A stretch of 64,000 nucleotides of DNA from Rhodocyclaceae bacterium (GTDB taxonomy: Bacteria; Pseudomonadota; Gammaproteobacteria; Burkholderiales; Rhodocyclaceae), in assembly GCA_028714035.1 (NCBI GenBank), contig JAQTNA010000002.1:62001-126000 (forward strand), given 5' to 3'. Position 1 is the first letter of the stretch. Every line of letters begins with the position of its first letter. This document shows positions 36,192-47,090 of this stretch, in pieces. The notes beneath the pieces were generated by a model. It was not told the DNA's origin. It searched no databases and saw only the letters and a list, made by a program, of their open reading frames with translations. Both the position numbers and the translations under genes were made by a program.

Positions 36192-37001
36192 ATGAACTGG
36201 CTACCCCGCATCCTCCTGGCCCTCTCCCTGGCCGGCGCCCCCCTCCTCCCCGCCCAGGCGGTGGGTTTCAGCGGCAGCAGCAGCGGCGCGGGTGAAGTCA
36301 TCCATTTCCAGCCGGAACAGATCATCAAGTTCGCGAAGAAGGTGGAAAAGGCCATGGCGGCCAAGGGCGCCCGCGTGGCCATCCTGGCGCGCATGGGCCG
36401 CCCCCTGGCCGAGATGCCGGAAGGCATGCACTTCACCCACGTGGCCTTCGCCGTCTATTCGGAAATCACCACCCAGGACGGCCGCAAGCTACCCGGTTAC
36501 GCCATCCACAACCTGTATCAGGAAGACGGACACCCGGATGTCAGCAGCCTGGTGCAGGATTTCCCGGTGGACTTCTTCGGCGGCGTCGCCGTGCTGGAAG
36601 CCGGCATTCTCATTCCTTCCCCCGAATTACAGCAGCGCCTCCTGGCCCTGATCGGCACGCCGACATACAAGGCCCTGCACGAGCCCCACTACTCGGTCAT
36701 CGCCAACCCCTACACCCTGGGGCGCCAGAACTGCACCGAGTTCGTGCTGGACGTGGTGAACGCCGCCATCTACCAGACGGACGACATCGGCAAGATCAAG
36801 AACGTGGAGAAGCAGTATTTCAAGGCGCAGAAGGTCAATGTCAGCCCCTTCAAGCTCATGCTCGGCTCCATGTTCAGCACCGAAGTGGCCATGTCCGACC
36901 ATAACGGCGAAGCCTCCACCGCCACCTTCGAGACCATCTCCGCCTACCTGTCCAAGTATGACCAGGGATCGCTATCCTTCACCGTGCTGCCTGACCAGTG
37001 A
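36192..37001 (+). CDS. DUF2145 family secreted protein, copy 1
   Basis: A 269-residue protein with a signal peptide (ILLALSLAGAPLLPAQA) and the DUF2145 body: KFAKKVEKAMAAKGARVAIL, MPEGMHFTHVAFAVYSEI, YAIHNLYQEDG, ALHEPHYSVIANPYTLGRQN and CTEFVLDVVNAAIYQTDD. The invariant His and Cys (FTH and QNCTEF) suggest a papain/NlpC-like catalytic fold, but activity is unproven. A near copy follows directly. Confidence 0.85.
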   Translation: MNWLPRILLALSLAGAPLLPAQAVGFSGSSSGAGEVIHFQPEQIIKFAKKVEKAMAAKGARVAILARMGRPLAEMPEGMHFTHVAFAVYSEITTQDGRKLPGYAIHNLYQEDGHPDVSSLVQDFPVDFFGGVAVLEAGILIPSPELQQRLLALIGTPTYKALHEPHYSVIANPYTLGRQNCTEFVLDVVNAAIYQTDDIGKIKNVEKQYFKAQKVNVSPFKLMLGSMFSTEVAMSDHNGEASTATFETISAYLSKYDQGSLSFTVLPDQ

Positions 37002-37023
37002 GTTTGGAAACGGCAATGGATTT

Positions 37024-37103
37024 ACCGCAGAGACCCAGAGGCGCAGAGAAAACCATGAAGGCCATAACCGGGTTTTTCCTCTGCGCCTCTGCGTCTCTGC
37101 GGT
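37024..37103. repeat. Short inverted repeat, ACCGCAGAGAC type, inside a gene start
   Basis: ACCGCAGAGACCCAGAGGCG faces TCTGCGTCTCTGCGGT, with only about 20 bases in the centre. The centre and right arm hold the ATG and first 15 or so codons of the second DUF2145 gene. Confidence 0.75.
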
Positions 37104-37906
37104 TCAAATGGTTTTTTGCGGCCCTGTTCTTCCTGGCCGCCGTTGCGGCAACGCCGGTCCAGGCCCAGGGGTTCAGCGGGGATAGCAGGCAGGGTGGGGC
37201 AACGATCAGCTTTGCCCCGGAGACGATCATCCGCTTTTCCAAGAAGGTGGAGAAGGCGCTCGCCGCCAAGGGTGCGCGGGTAGCCATCCTGGCGCGCATG
37301 GGGCGACCGCTCTCGGAACTGCCGGAGGGCATGCACTTCACCCACGCCGCCTTTGCCGTCTATTCGGAAATCACCACCCGGGACGGCCGCAAGATTCCCG
37401 GCTACGCGCTCCACAACCTCTACCAGAACGCCACCCGACCGGACACCAGTTCCCTGGTGCAGGACTACCCGGTGGATTTCTTCGCCGGAGTCGCGGTGCT
37501 GGAAGCCGGGGTCATCATTCCCTCGCCGGAATTGCAGCAGCGGCTCCTGGCGGTGATCACCTCGCCCAGCTACCAGGCCCTGCACGAGCCCCAGTATTCC
37601 GCCATCGCCAATCCCTACAACCTGGGACGGCAGAACTGCACGGAATTCGTGCTGGACGTGGTGAATGCCGCCATCTACCAGACGGACGACATCAGGAAGA
37701 TCAAGAGCGCGGAGAAGCAATACTTCAAGGCGCAGAAGGTCAACATCAGCCCCCTGAAGCTGATGTTCGGCGCCATGTTCACGAGCGAAGTTTCCCTCGC
37801 CGACCAACCCGGGGAACCCGTCACCGCCACTTTCGAGGCCATTTCCGCCTACCTGGCGAGATATGACCAGGGATCCGAATCCTTCATCGTCCGGATGGAC
37901 CGCTGA
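37055..37906 (+). CDS. DUF2145 family secreted protein, copy 2
   Basis: The 283-residue protein is a close paralogue of the gene just upstream; most residues match from QGFSGDS to the end, including MPEGMHFTHAAFAVYSEIT and GRQNCTEFVLDVVNAAIYQT. Its N-terminus (MKAITGFFLCASASLRFKW) is translated from the inverted repeat at 37024-37103, leading into a hydrophobic signal (FFAALFFLAAVAATPVQA). No other start codon of the normal kind lies closer in frame, so the repeat seems to have supplied the start. Tandem duplication is evident. Confidence 0.83.
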   Translation: MKAITGFFLCASASLRFKWFFAALFFLAAVAATPVQAQGFSGDSRQGGATISFAPETIIRFSKKVEKALAAKGARVAILARMGRPLSELPEGMHFTHAAFAVYSEITTRDGRKIPGYALHNLYQNATRPDTSSLVQDYPVDFFAGVAVLEAGVIIPSPELQQRLLAVITSPSYQALHEPQYSAIANPYNLGRQNCTEFVLDVVNAAIYQTDDIRKIKSAEKQYFKAQKVNISPLKLMFGAMFTSEVSLADQPGEPVTATFEAISAYLARYDQGSESFIVRMDR

Positions 37907-37935
37907 TCACACTCATTTCTCATAGGACATCGCCC

Positions 37936-38622
37936 ATGAATACCCAAACGATCGTCGACGGAGTCATCAACAGCCGCTACTCCTGCCGCGCCTTCCTTCC
38001 CCAGCCGGTGCCCCACGAAACAGTGGCGGACATCCTGAGGGTGGCGTCCCGCGCGCCTTCCGGCACCAACACCCAGCCCTGGAAGGTCGCCGTGGTCACG
38101 GGGGAAAAACTCAAGAGCCTGACGGACCGGATGTCGGCCGCCTTTGACGACCCGGAGGAGGCCACCACCCACAGCGACCCCTACGCGTACTACCCGAAGA
38201 AGTGGATTTCGCCCTACATAGAGCGGCGGCGCAAGGTGGGGCTGGACCTCTACGGCCTGCTGGGCATCGTCAAGGGCGACGCCAAGCGCATGCACGAGCA
38301 GCACGGGAAGAACTACAAGTTCTTCGGCGCCCCCGTGGCCCTGGTGTTCACGGTGGATACCATCATGGAACAGGGCAGCTGGCTGGACTACGGCATGTTC
38401 GTGCAAACCGTGATGCTGGCGGCCAAGGCGCGCGGTCTGGACACCTGTCCCCAGGCGGCCCCGCTCCAGTTCCACCGCATCATCCGGGATCAACTCCAGT
38501 TGCCGGAAAACGAGACCATGGTATGCGCCATGTCCCTGGGCTACGCGGACACCGGCGCCGTGGAGAACACCCTGCGCACCGAGCGCGCGCCCCTGGAAGA
38601 GTGGGTGCGGTTCCTGGACTAA
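37936..38622 (+). CDS. Nitroreductase family protein
   Basis: The 228-residue FMN enzyme has the family start GVINSRYSCRAFLPQPVP, RAPSGTNTQPWKVAVVTG, then LDYGMFVQTVMLAAKARGLD with TCPQAAP, and the C-terminal AMSLGYADTGAVENTLRTER. Such enzymes reduce nitroaromatics, quinones or other electron-poor compounds with NAD(P)H. The subgroup resembles those acting on nitrobenzoate-like or reductive aromatic substrates, but the natural substrate is unknown. It stands 29 bases after the DUF2145 gene. Confidence 0.9.
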   Translation: MNTQTIVDGVINSRYSCRAFLPQPVPHETVADILRVASRAPSGTNTQPWKVAVVTGEKLKSLTDRMSAAFDDPEEATTHSDPYAYYPKKWISPYIERRRKVGLDLYGLLGIVKGDAKRMHEQHGKNYKFFGAPVALVFTVDTIMEQGSWLDYGMFVQTVMLAAKARGLDTCPQAAPLQFHRIIRDQLQLPENETMVCAMSLGYADTGAVENTLRTERAPLEEWVRFLD

Positions 38623-38754
38623 GCCCAAGTATCCGGTGCAATGCGCTACGCCTTCTCCACGAATCTCCACTATCCACCAAGACGCCGCGACTCAAGCAAT
38701 CCCGGGAGAGGCGATTCCCCTATGGGTCCATGACCGCTCCGGCCCTGACTTGAC

Positions 38755-39945
38755 TCAGGTTCGGGGCCTGGCCAAGCCCATGAGCAGTTTCACGAAGCGT
38801 GCCCGGCTATCCACGCCGAGCTTGGCGTAAGCGTGCCGGATATGGGTACGCACCGTAGTCTTGCCCAGATTCAGAGCCTTGGCCACTTCCTCCACCGAGT
38901 TGAAATTGACCAGCGCGACCGCGACCCTGGCTTCGGCCGCCGTCAAGCCAAACGCGCTTTGCAACTGTTTCGGGTCAATTTCAACTTCCTTCTCACCGTC
39001 TGCGATGAAGATGATGGCGGCAAAGGAGCCGAACTCAGTGTGGCTGCCGAGGGCTGAAAACTGCAAGGCGTAATGGGCGCCGGACGACTTGCGCGGCACC
39101 GTGATGCACCGGGAAAAGTGCGGCGTGCCGTAAGGATCCCGGTTGATGGTCCCGCTGATCGCTTCCCGGATTGCCTTGTCGGTCGTCCTGTTTTCGGCCA
39201 CCAGCACGCCCAGCCCGGCGCTATGGGTCAGATTGCGCAGGCGTAGCCCATCGCCAGCCGCAAGCATGTCCTTCGCCACCCGATTGGCAAAGGCCACCGA
39301 TCCCGCCTGATCTATCAGCAATACCCCGGAAGGCAAACGATCCAGCGCGGAAAGGGTGGAGACGAGCGTCAGTTCGGCGGTGCGGATGCGTTGCAGTACG
39401 CCGAGGGATCGGGATACGTGGGGCAGGATCAGCCGCAGCCGGTCACAGTCGTCCTGCTTGAAAGCCGGCGCCTCCGGCCCCCGAAAAAAGGACATGGCCG
39501 TCGGCATGGACGGCCCGGAATCCAGGCCGAAGACGGCACTGGTGAGGAGTTGCTTCAACCCCGGCTCCAAGGCCAGAAAGCCCTTGTACCATTTCGACTC
39601 CACCAGTTGCTCGTGGGGCACCAGATCGGTTCCGGTCGCCACGTTACCCTCCAGGAACAAACCCCGTTCCAGTGCCGCTTTCGTCCAGACATCTTCGTCC
39701 CGATAGACCGTGCGACGAAGATCGTAGATTTCCTGCGAGATGCCGTGAAGGAAATCAAATCCGCCGTCCCTTGGCGGATGCGCCGGCGTATACAGAATGC
39801 ATTTAGGTGCCTGAAGGTAGTCCACCATCGCCGGCAGAATATCCCGCTCCCAGCGGCCGGGATCAGTAGCGCCCTCGTAGATCAAGCCAATCAAATCGCT
39901 CAGGCGGGAAAGCTCTGCACTTGATGAAATCATCGTTTCTTGCAC
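38755..39945 (-). CDS. LuxR-type transcriptional regulator with sensory N-terminus
   Basis: The 396-residue protein has a C-terminal GerE/LuxR helix-turn-helix (LTAAEARVAVALVNFNSVEE, VAKALNLGKTTVRTHIRHAY, AKLGVDSRARFVKLLM). The long N-terminal half contains a PAS-like segment (LLIDQAGSVAFANRVAKDML). No receiver or acyl-homoserine lactone domain is seen. The signal and targets are unknown. It is divergent from the SGNH hydrolase gene 388 bases away. Confidence 0.85.
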   Translation of the reverse strand: MQETMISSSAELSRLSDLIGLIYEGATDPGRWERDILPAMVDYLQAPKCILYTPAHPPRDGGFDFLHGISQEIYDLRRTVYRDEDVWTKAALERGLFLEGNVATGTDLVPHEQLVESKWYKGFLALEPGLKQLLTSAVFGLDSGPSMPTAMSFFRGPEAPAFKQDDCDRLRLILPHVSRSLGVLQRIRTAELTLVSTLSALDRLPSGVLLIDQAGSVAFANRVAKDMLAAGDGLRLRNLTHSAGLGVLVAENRTTDKAIREAISGTINRDPYGTPHFSRCITVPRKSSGAHYALQFSALGSHTEFGSFAAIIFIADGEKEVEIDPKQLQSAFGLTAAEARVAVALVNFNSVEEVAKALNLGKTTVRTHIRHAYAKLGVDSRARFVKLLMGLARPRT

Positions 39946-40333
39946 GTCATTCCCCAGCGGATTAGTGGAAAACCTTCAGGCAGTTATCAGTTCCTGGTGC
40001 GAGGGAGGTCGCCCCCCCTCCGGGGGAGGCCTTCCCCGCCGGCTGAATTTTGCCGCAGCCAGCCAGAAAAAGCCCGAAAAATGTCTGCCGATCTCATCCA
40101 TTTGGATGAGGACGGAAGCAAGTCACTTGGATAGAGTACCGCCAATCCAACGGCGAGCTACCGAAAGGGAGTCCGATGTGTCAGGTCTCTCGCGGAACCT
40201 GACCTACTCACCCCGGCCGGTCTTGTCGGGGCAAATTCATTCGCCCAAGTGCCTTGAAACAGCAATCCGTAGGTCAGGTTGCGCGAGCAACCTGACATTT
40301 TCTCGAAGCACCCGCAACGAAGGAGGCTTATCC
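39946..40333. other. 388-base spacer without a recognised gene
   Basis: The region between the LuxR-type gene and the SGNH hydrolase holds a C-run/G-run hairpin (about 40010-40030), the REP-like pair at 40178-40297 and, between its arms, a GGGGCAAATTCATTCGCCC element related to the one at 1771-1808. No protein-like frame of its own is apparent. Confidence 0.55.
40178..40297. repeat. REP-type paired palindrome, GTAGGTCAGGTT family
   Basis: GTAGGTCAGGTTGCGCGAGC then AACCTGACA (40269-40297) is mirrored by TGTCAGGTCTCTCGCGGAAC then CTGACCTAC (40178-40206). The head is again GTAG, but the stem (CAGGTT/AACCTG) differs from the GTCGGG family. It is a second REP subfamily in the window. Confidence 0.7.
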
Positions 40334-41119
40334 ATGATAAACGGTCCCGTCTGGAACGAAAGCGATCTAGCCCTCAACAACGAATGGCCCACCGTGCTGG
40401 CTATCGGCGATTCCTGGTTCTGGTATCCCTTCAATAACCTGCTCAACCGCATTCACCGCATCCTGAACGAAAACAGCCAGAACGTGATCCTGGTGCGCGG
40501 CCACAACGGGGCGGAAGCGGTGGAATATGTGGGCGACGCCCACATCCGGCGCACGATCATCGCCGACCTCGACAAGAAACTCGGCTACGGCAAGACCCTG
40601 CGGGCCGTGCTGGTGTCCGGCGGCGGCAACGATTTCGCCGGCTACGACGACCTGGGCGGCCTGCTGCTGGACGATTGCAGCCAGGCCAAGAAGCCGGCGG
40701 ACTGCTTCAAGTCCGGCCAGCCGGACGCCCTCTTCGCCAAGGTGGCCAGTGCCATCGGCGAACTGGCCGCTCTGGTCAAGGCCGAACTGGGCGACGGCGT
40801 TCCGGTGCTGGTGCATTCCTACGACTACCCCATCCCCACCGGCAAGGGCTTCCTGGGCAACGCCCAATGGCTCAAGGCCCCCATGGACGCCCACAAGGTG
40901 CCCGGTGCCATGCAGCAAGCCCTGATGAAACTGGCGATTGATGCCCACGTCGCCAATCTCCAGGCCATGAGCGCTACCCACAAGAACCTCGTCGTCGTGG
41001 ACACCCGCGACACCCTTGAAGCCAACGATTGGGCCAACGAACTCCATCCCACCATGGCGGGCTTCGAGAAGATTGCGAAGCACTGGGAGCCGACGCTGAA
41101 GACGGTGGGGCTGGCTTGA
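40334..41119 (+). CDS. SGNH/GDSL hydrolase-like protein
   Basis: The 261-residue protein carries the SGNH blocks: AIGDSWFWYP (block I, nucleophile Ser), a Gly in RGHNGAEAVEYVG, SGGGNDFAGYDD (block III Asn) and ELHPTMAGFEKIA (block V Asp/His region). Family members are esterases or acyl hydrolases. No signal peptide is seen, suggesting a cytoplasmic enzyme. The start at 40334 is set by AGGAGG at 40321-40326. Substrate unknown. Confidence 0.8.
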   Translation: MINGPVWNESDLALNNEWPTVLAIGDSWFWYPFNNLLNRIHRILNENSQNVILVRGHNGAEAVEYVGDAHIRRTIIADLDKKLGYGKTLRAVLVSGGGNDFAGYDDLGGLLLDDCSQAKKPADCFKSGQPDALFAKVASAIGELAALVKAELGDGVPVLVHSYDYPIPTGKGFLGNAQWLKAPMDAHKVPGAMQQALMKLAIDAHVANLQAMSATHKNLVVVDTRDTLEANDWANELHPTMAGFEKIAKHWEPTLKTVGLA

Positions 41120-41206
41120 TAGCGTGGCATGAGCATGCATCAAAGCTGAATCCATTCAAGACTTTGAGTACCTTAAAGGCTCCAGTACTTTCACAAAGAG
41201 GAATTT

Positions 41207-42034
41207 ATGAAAAATTACTTTCGCTTGATTCTGGCCATCTTCCTGATCCCCACCGCGTCGAATGCCGTGTCGGCTGATCGTCCCTATCCGACATTCACCG
41301 CATCGGATCTTGTCCAATGTCGAGCCGAGATCAGCAAATTTCAGCAAGCGGTCGCTAAATGGTGGGGTAAGAAAGACCAGAAAATCGCATCTGCCTTACT
41401 TCGAAAAGACCCGGTTTCCTGGTTTGCGGCTGGCCCGGGTAACGGTTGTGCTGAAGCATGGGACTGTTGGGGAGGGAGTACAGACGATTCAAGCTCCAAT
41501 TTCAAGAATCCGGATGAAAATCTTGACGCAATCAATGCCATGGCAAAGGGAGAGTCCAAAATGTCTCCTGACGAAATGGCTCCTTATCAAGTTGCGGCAG
41601 ACAAGTGTGTTGCAAAAGCTTGGCTGGCGAAATGGCAGGGTAGTAACGGCAATCTAGGTTCCGAACAAACGAGTCTTGAGGGAAAAAGGAAAGCGAAAAG
41701 GGCAAAGAGGCAGGAACTCTTTGGCTCGCTGGCAATAGACAAGGCTAAGGGCACCGCCTACGGTTGGGCCGTCGGCTACCGTACCCAAACCGAGGCGGAC
41801 GAAGCGGCGCAAGGGCAATGCGCCAGCAAATCCGGTTCCTGCACCCGCGTCATGTGGTTCAAGAACAGTTGCGCCTCCTACGCCATTGACGCCGCCAAGG
41901 CCAGCACGGCCTACGGCTGGGCCTATGCCAAGACCAAGGGGGAAGCCGATTCCCGGGCCCTGCAGGAATGTCAGACGAAAGGCGGCTCCACCGCCCAATG
42001 CCTGATCAGGGTATGGGGTTGCACCAGCGACTAA
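41207..42034 (+). CDS. Secreted protein with C-terminal DUF4189 domain
   Basis: The 275-residue protein has a signal peptide (YFRLILAIFLIPTASNAVSA), a unique, AT-richer middle part with many Lys and Trp residues, and a DUF4189 C-terminus from about residue 170 (FGSLAIDKAKGTAYGWAVGY, ASYAIDAAKASTAYGWAYAK with paired Cys). The base composition changes from low GC in the first two thirds to high GC in the DUF4189 part, which suggests a fusion or transfer. AGAGGAA at 41196-41202 supports the start. Confidence 0.78.
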   Translation: MKNYFRLILAIFLIPTASNAVSADRPYPTFTASDLVQCRAEISKFQQAVAKWWGKKDQKIASALLRKDPVSWFAAGPGNGCAEAWDCWGGSTDDSSSNFKNPDENLDAINAMAKGESKMSPDEMAPYQVAADKCVAKAWLAKWQGSNGNLGSEQTSLEGKRKAKRAKRQELFGSLAIDKAKGTAYGWAVGYRTQTEADEAAQGQCASKSGSCTRVMWFKNSCASYAIDAAKASTAYGWAYAKTKGEADSRALQECQTKGGSTAQCLIRVWGCTSD

Positions 42035-42325
42035 CGCCGCAACGGTCGTGTTAATAAGATGCCACAAATCTCCTCGTATTGCCTTGATCTTGGCAATCGG
42101 AGTGCTGACAAGCGGCCTCGCACGGATGCATACGAATGCTGAACCGGGATGTGGCAAGAATTTTTGATGAGGCACCGGTCGGGACATTGGTATTGATCGA
42201 ACCGTAGAGCTGGGGGGCGTGCGTTTTTTTATAAGACGTGTCTGGCGGCAATGCTTACCAGGCTGAGCAAAATAAATACCCCAAATGCTCTTCCTGTTAC
42301 TTTCAGGGGTAATGGAGATGTAATA
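42035..42325. other. 291-base AT-rich spacer, possible micro-ORF
   Basis: The only protein-like frame is GTG 42048 to TGA 42167 (39 residues; hydrophobic SPRIALILAIGVLTSGLA followed by a short tail), with no ribosome binding site, so it is not called as a gene. A T7 run at 42224-42230 follows a G-rich stretch. Otherwise I see nothing definite. Confidence 0.4.
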
Positions 42326-42550
42326 ATGAGGCGAGCGATATTTTTGGCAACTTTGGTGTTTATGTCGTCACAAGCCAACGCAATTTGTGAACCGGAGAGG
42401 CGGGCGATTGATGATAGGTACAGGGAATGTAAAGAACAATTCAGAGAAGCTTCGGAGGTAAACCAGTGCATAAGAGAGCAAGTACGTCCTGCGGAGGAGC
42501 GATACAAGCAATGCATTAGAAACTACAACGAAAAACAGGGCGCCCGGTAG
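42326..42550 (+). CDS. Small Cys-containing exported protein
   Basis: The 74-residue product has a signal peptide (AIFLATLVFMSSQANA) and a 55-residue mature part with four cysteines (ICEPERRAIDDRYRECKEQF, NQCIREQVRPAEERYKQCIR), spaced as in helical-hairpin CX9C-like folds. GGAG at 42314-42317 lies before the start. It is clearly AT-richer than the rest of the window. No family is recognised. Confidence 0.55.
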   Translation: MRRAIFLATLVFMSSQANAICEPERRAIDDRYRECKEQFREASEVNQCIREQVRPAEERYKQCIRNYNEKQGAR

Positions 42551-42659
42551 AGCCACTCCTTGGCGAAGACACGATGAACAGCTAGCCATGCCGATAACTT
42601 TTTCGGCATGGCCGGCTAATGCGTGGGCATAAATTCACCCAATTCTAGGGCATCGAAAC

Positions 42660-43184
42660 ATGAAACCATTATCACTTTTCCGATTTGCAGCAATCACGAT
42701 ATCCTCCGCCGTATCCATGTCCGCCGTCGCCGCGCTTCCCGGCCCCATTCAGGGGCAATGTGCGACGCTGCGGGCGGATGCCGAGCAGTATGCGCGGGGC
42801 CTGCCGAACTTTCAGGCGCAGGAACTTCAGAATGTCGTGGCGTCGTTCCGCAACGGCATCCAAGCCACACTTGATTTTGCACCGGGCAATTCGTCTCAAA
42901 GGGTGCTCGATGGATTGCAAGGCAACATAGACAGCAACACACGTTCCAGGAATGATTCCGTCAGGACATTCCTCAGCCTTTCCTCCAACGGCACACCTGC
43001 CCGTTCCATCTGCAATCCGAACAATGCCGATTACGGCAGTGCCACCGGCAGCGCCACGGCGGCCTATTTCGCCACCCAGATCGGCAAGGTGTTCGAAACC
43101 TGGCGGCAGAACGTGGTGGGCTGCGAACTGAACCGCGCTTATCGTACCAAGACGCTGCCGAATCTTTGCGAGCTACCGGAATAG
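42660..43184 (+). CDS. Exported protein of unknown function
   Basis: The 174-residue product has a signal peptide (FAAITISSAVSMSAVAA) and a mature part with four cysteines (GQCATLRADAEQ, SICNPNN, VVGCELNRAY, NLCELPE) and a helical centre. No family is recognised. It belongs to the same group of small secreted proteins as its two upstream neighbours. A strong hairpin follows. Confidence 0.65.
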   Translation: MKPLSLFRFAAITISSAVSMSAVAALPGPIQGQCATLRADAEQYARGLPNFQAQELQNVVASFRNGIQATLDFAPGNSSQRVLDGLQGNIDSNTRSRNDSVRTFLSLSSNGTPARSICNPNNADYGSATGSATAAYFATQIGKVFETWRQNVVGCELNRAYRTKTLPNLCELPE

Positions 43185-43250
43185 GTCTATTGCCGTAGGG
43201 CAGGTTTTCGCTGGGAACCCGATATTTTTGTCGGCCGCGGGCGCAATAAA

Positions 43251-43294
43251 CGTCATGGCTTTCAGGCTCCGGGGTGACTCCCAAAGCCATGACG
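43251..43294. terminator. Hairpin between convergent genes
   Basis: CGTCATGGCTTT (43251-43262) and AAAGCCATGACG (43283-43294) form a perfect 12-bp stem around a 20-base loop. There is only a short T stretch after it, so it is a likely but not certain bidirectional terminator for the secreted-protein gene and the Uma2 gene. Confidence 0.5.
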
Positions 43295-43305
43295 GTTATT
43301 TCACC

Positions 43306-43935
43306 CTACATCCCTTCGGAATCTGTGCGGCTTGCGGTGGGACCTTGAGCAGGAGCGGGGACGGAAGCGAAGGACACGTCTTCGTAGATGGCGTCCATGT
43401 CGAGGACGGCACCGATGCTGTCCAGGCTTACGGTACCGTACCCGCTGGTCGGGTGGAGCACCCAAAGGCCTTCGCCGTTCTTGCGGAACAGGTCGGCGTG
43501 GCGGCGGTCCTGCTCCAGTAGCAGGTATTCCCGCAGGGACTCGAGAGCCTGGTAATACTCGAATTTCAGCCCCCGGTCATAGGCGGCCGTGCTGTCCGAC
43601 AGGACTTCAATCACCAGGCAGGGGTGGCGCTTGGCCAGGTCGGCCTCCGGCGCCTTGTCCCGGTTGTCACAGGTGACGAATACATCCGGGTAGAAGTAGG
43701 CGTCCGCCGTTTCCACCCTCAGTTTCATGTCGGCGATGAAGGCGCGGCAGGGGGTGCCGCGGAGCGCGGCCCTCAAGCTCGTCGCCACATTGAGTGCAAT
43801 GGTGTTGTGCGCATCGCGCGCACCGGTCATGGCGAATACTTCGCCGGCGATGTACTCGTGGCGCTCCTCCTGCGTCGCTTCCCACTCCAGGTATTGGGCG
43901 GCGCCGAAGGCTTCATTCTTCGAGGGCAGAGCCAT
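43306..43935 (-). CDS. Uma2-family (DUF820) putative nuclease
   Basis: The 209-residue protein has the Uma2 start (YLEWEATQEERHEYIAGEVF, AMTGARDAHNTIALNVATSL) and the PD-(D/E)XK core (YFYPDVFVTCD, PCLVIEVLSDSTAAYDRGLK, REYLLLEQDRRHADLF). Uma2 proteins are common in cyanobacteria and some proteobacteria, often in many copies; their biological role is not established. It stands alone, convergent with the upstream secreted-protein gene. Confidence 0.88.
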   Translation of the reverse strand: MALPSKNEAFGAAQYLEWEATQEERHEYIAGEVFAMTGARDAHNTIALNVATSLRAALRGTPCRAFIADMKLRVETADAYFYPDVFVTCDNRDKAPEADLAKRHPCLVIEVLSDSTAAYDRGLKFEYYQALESLREYLLLEQDRRHADLFRKNGEGLWVLHPTSGYGTVSLDSIGAVLDMDAIYEDVSFASVPAPAQGPTASRTDSEGM

Positions 43936-44057
43936 GTTCTCGCTCCTAAAGTCGGGAAGCCGAGAATACCCGGCATCTCCCGGCGTCGCAACGCATGCCG
44001 CCCTCGGAACACCGGGGCCAAACTTCAGTCCCGTTCTTCACAAGCCGTTGAAGGTGC

Positions 44058-46784
<2,727 letters not shown>

Positions 46785-47090
46785 GGGTTTCCGGGTAAAA
46801 GCTGACGCGGCACGGAGCCGAAGAACCGCCGATTCTACCACGACGCCTTTCCCGATATGTTTCCACAGGTTGCAGACGGCGCGCCGTTCTCGACACCCGG
46901 CCGTCTCACATTAAAGAATTGGCCATATTTGCCGTTCTTGAACCAGTTTCCTTTCCCTTTGAACGGACATGACTTTGAGTGTAGCCCTGGAGCATGAAAG
47001 TCATGCCCGTTCCCCCTCACCCCCAGCCCCTCTCCCGCAAGCGGGCGAGGGGAGGGTCGTGAGTCGCTAACGCAACTTTCCAGGTAGGGC
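46785..47090. other. 306-base spacer between secA and the receiver-TPR gene
   Basis: It must hold the divergent promoters, but no clear -35/-10 pair stands out. A repeat-like hairpin at about 47012-47057 (CCCCTCACCCCCAGCCCCTC, then TCCCGCAAGCGGGCGAGGGG) is of a kind widely scattered in proteobacterial spacers. No gene is seen. Confidence 0.5.

Noticed and set aside
42048-42167. Micro-ORF of 39 residues with a hydrophobic start
   Set aside because: GTG start without ribosome binding site in an AT-rich spacer; not enough to call a gene.
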